Source: CAYFTL01 sp964346145 (GTDB taxonomy: Bacteria; Bacillota; Clostridia; Christensenellales; Aristaeellaceae). Taken from it: a DNA stretch of 25,330 bases. The notes under the pieces were generated by a model, which saw nothing but the letters and a program-made list of their open reading frames with translations, did not search any database and was not told the origin of the DNA. This document shows, in pieces, positions 23,595-25,330 of the stretch. Each line of letters begins with the position of its first letter. Positions within the stretch are counted from its first letter, which is position 1. The stretch covers positions 1 to 25,330 of the forward strand of contig CAYFTL010000028.1 of assembly GCA_964346145.1 (NCBI GenBank), in the 5' to 3' direction. Position numbers and translations under genes: made by a program.

Positions 23595-24701
23595 CTATTT
23601 ATAGAGTGCCCGATACAGGTTCCCGGGTACTTTCTCTATTATTCCTTTCAATTCTAGAGTTGTCAAGAGCGAATTAAGGCGCGCCGATGACAAAGCCGTG
23701 ATCATTGTTAACTCATCATAACTACGTTCGCCCTCGTTCAGTGCTGAAAACACCAGGCTCTCATCTGCATTGAGCTCTACGTTCTTTGCCTTGGGCTTGA
23801 AATCTACAGGCGATATCTCTCCCCAGCGCATGCCCTCCATGATGTCCTGCGGGGACAATGCCACTCCAGCGCCATCCCGAATCAAGCGATTGGTAGATTC
23901 GCTTTGAGGGGCGTAGATGCTGCCGGGAATGGCGTAGAGTTCTTTGCCCTGATCGGCAGCGTAGCCGGCCGTAATCATGGCGCCCGACTTATCCCCCGCT
24001 TCCACGATGAGCACGCCATCGCACATGCCGCTTATAATTCTGTTGCGGGCAGGAAAGTTTCCTGAAAATGGCTGTACTCCCGGAAGATATTCGGAGATTA
24101 TAGAGCCGCCGTTGTCCAATATTTTTTCGTACAGCAGTTGATTTTGGGCGGGATAGGCCCGTTCCACACCGCTGCCCAATACCGCTACGGTGCGCCCCTT
24201 TCCTTCCAGGCAACCTTCATGGGCACAGGTGTCTATACCATAAGCCAAACCGGAAACGATGGTGACGCCGCTGTTTGCCAGTTGCTTTGCAAACTCAAAG
24301 GCGCTCTTTTGCCCTTCCCGACTGCATCGCCGCGAACCCACGATGGCGAAAGGCTTTCCTTCATTTAGGTTGAGCTTGCCTTTAATGTACAACACGGGCG
24401 GCGGATCATAAATATCCAGCAGGCGCTTGGGATATTCTTCGCTCAACGGGGTAATTGCGTTAACCCTATAATGATCCAAGCGCCGAAACAGAGTTTCCAT
24501 ATACTGTGACGAACGCGCCTTGTTTAAGTTGCCTAAAACTTTTTCGCCTAAAAACAACGCACCCTTTAAATCCCCACAAAAAACCTCTTTGGGGCTTTGG
24601 TAACGGTTTAGCAATTCAAAAAAACGCTTGCTGCCAATGCCGGAAACGCTGCTCAACCAAATCCAATACCGTTGCTTGTCGGTGTAGTGCACTACGCTCA
24701 C
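23595..24701 (-). CDS. dprA: DNA-processing protein DprA (Smf)
   Basis: Binds incoming single-stranded DNA and loads RecA during natural transformation. It is widely conserved even in species not known to be competent. The protein is 368 residues: an N-terminal HhH/SAM-like region (about 1-100), a Rossmann-fold DprA core with GSRRCSREG (122-130), SGLAYGID (150-157) and FPARNRIISG (216-225), and a C-terminal winged helix (about 305-368). The start is non-ATG: GTG 24701, overlapping the comM stop (GTGA), is preferred; TTG 24707 is also possible. GGAAAG is about 8 bases upstream. Confidence 0.95.
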   Translation of the reverse strand: MSVVHYTDKQRYWIWLSSVSGIGSKRFFELLNRYQSPKEVFCGDLKGALFLGEKVLGNLNKARSSQYMETLFRRLDHYRVNAITPLSEEYPKRLLDIYDPPPVLYIKGKLNLNEGKPFAIVGSRRCSREGQKSAFEFAKQLANSGVTIVSGLAYGIDTCAHEGCLEGKGRTVAVLGSGVERAYPAQNQLLYEKILDNGGSIISEYLPGVQPFSGNFPARNRIISGMCDGVLIVEAGDKSGAMITAGYAADQGKELYAIPGSIYAPQSESTNRLIRDGAGVALSPQDIMEGMRWGEISPVDFKPKAKNVELNADESLVFSALNEGERSYDELTMITALSSARLNSLLTTLELKGIIEKVPGNLYRALYK

Positions 24702-25330
24702 CCCCAATACTTTCCGTTTAGTCCGCGATACTGAACCGCTTCGGCAACGTGCTCCTGGGCGATTTGCTCGCTTGCTTCCAGATCGGCGATCGTGCGCGCC
24801 ACTTTGAGCATTCGAGTATATCCGCGGTTGGAAAGGTTCATGTTTTGCGCGGCTTGTTCCAGCAACGCCCGGGCGTCATCGTTCATATTGCTAAAGGTTG
24901 GAATGGAGCGCGCGTCCAACCTGGAGTTGCAGGCTATGTTGTGCCCCGCAAACCGCTCCCTTTGCATATCCCGGGCCGCTTGCACCCTGCTGCGCACATC
25001 GGCAGAGCTTTCTTCCAAGCGATCCTGAACGATTTCCCGCGCCTCTATCGATTTGATTTCCATGTGGATATCTATTCTGTCCAGCAACGGACCCGAAATA
25101 CGGTTTAGGTAACGGCGGATTTCGTTGGGTGTGCAGCGGCAAGTTTGGCTGCGCGATCCATAATGGCCGCAGGGGCAGGGGTTCATGGAGCAGACCAGCA
25201 TAAACTCTGCCGGATAGCTGGCCTGGGCGTTCGCCCTGGTAATCCACACGACACCGTCCTCCATAGGCTGACGCAAAGCTTCCAGCGCTTCTCGCCTGTA
25301 TTCGGGCAATTCATCCAAAAAAAGTACGCC
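24698..25330 (-). CDS. comM: YifB/ComM-family Mg-chelatase-like AAA ATPase (partial)
   Basis: Only the C-terminal 210 residues are present; the frame runs open to the window edge. The first visible residues, GVLFLDELPE, are the Walker B strand of the AAA+ core. They are followed by the Cys-rich NPCPCGHYG...CRC loop, RISGPLLDRIDIH, and the Mg-chelatase C-terminal helical domain ending KYWG. ComM-type proteins are hexameric helicases that promote branch migration of donor DNA in transformation. Pairing with dprA is common in Firmicutes and fits a recombination role. The Walker A part lies beyond 25330. Confidence 0.93.
   Translation of the reverse strand, partial: GVLFLDELPEYRREALEALRQPMEDGVVWITRANAQASYPAEFMLVCSMNPCPCGHYGSRSQTCRCTPNEIRRYLNRISGPLLDRIDIHMEIKSIEAREIVQDRLEESSADVRSRVQAARDMQRERFAGHNIACNSRLDARSIPTFSNMNDDARALLEQAAQNMNLSNRGYTRMLKVARTIADLEASEQIAQEHVAEAVQYRGLNGKYWG

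Overview
The window reads as mid-GC chromosomal DNA of a Gram-positive Firmicute, most likely a Clostridia-type lineage. This rests on gene content and order: comM-dprA-topA-trmFO-hslV-hslU in one block, ecfA1-ecfA2-ecfT-truA in another, strong purine-rich Shine-Dalgarno sites, and extended -10 promoters (TGnTATAAT). This is inference; there is no rRNA to place it.

Layout. (1) 67-3090, plus strand: a strong terminator, then three genes joined by 4-base stop/start overlaps: a GDSAG-type alpha/beta hydrolase, an HxxxDG acyltransferase/condensation-like protein, and a zinc-ribbon membrane protein. (2) 3135-3840: a decayed IS200-type insertion sequence with a broken tnpA. (3) 3854-6585, minus strand: mutY followed by a B12-binding radical SAM gene, overlapping by 4 bases. 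(4) 6898-8796, plus strand: a two-TM protein carrying seven Cys/His-rich repeats, with a recent 324-bp internal duplication. (5) 8983-9558, plus strand: xpt. (6) About 9648-9880, minus strand: a gene for 6S RNA with a consensus promoter, conserved 5' motif, long-range closing stem and its own terminator. (7) 9940-14019, minus strand: ecfA1-ecfA2-ecfT-truA and a metallophosphoesterase, all overlapping. (8) 14379-17959, plus strand: the glycolytic cluster pgk-tpiA-gpmI. (9) 18201-25330, minus strand: comM (cut by the window edge)-dprA-topA-trmFO-hslV-hslU, closed by a bidirectional terminator.

Functional themes: group II ECF vitamin transport (energising module only; no S-component is present), lower glycolysis, DNA uptake/recombination and topology, tRNA modification (TruA, TrmFO), the ATP-dependent HslUV protease, oxidative DNA repair (MutY), purine salvage (Xpt) and global RNA polymerase control (6S RNA). 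The least explained items are the three-gene unit at 222-3090, the Cys/His repeat protein and the radical SAM enzyme. Many starts were moved from the longest ORF on the basis of Shine-Dalgarno spacing, and these choices are stated per gene.
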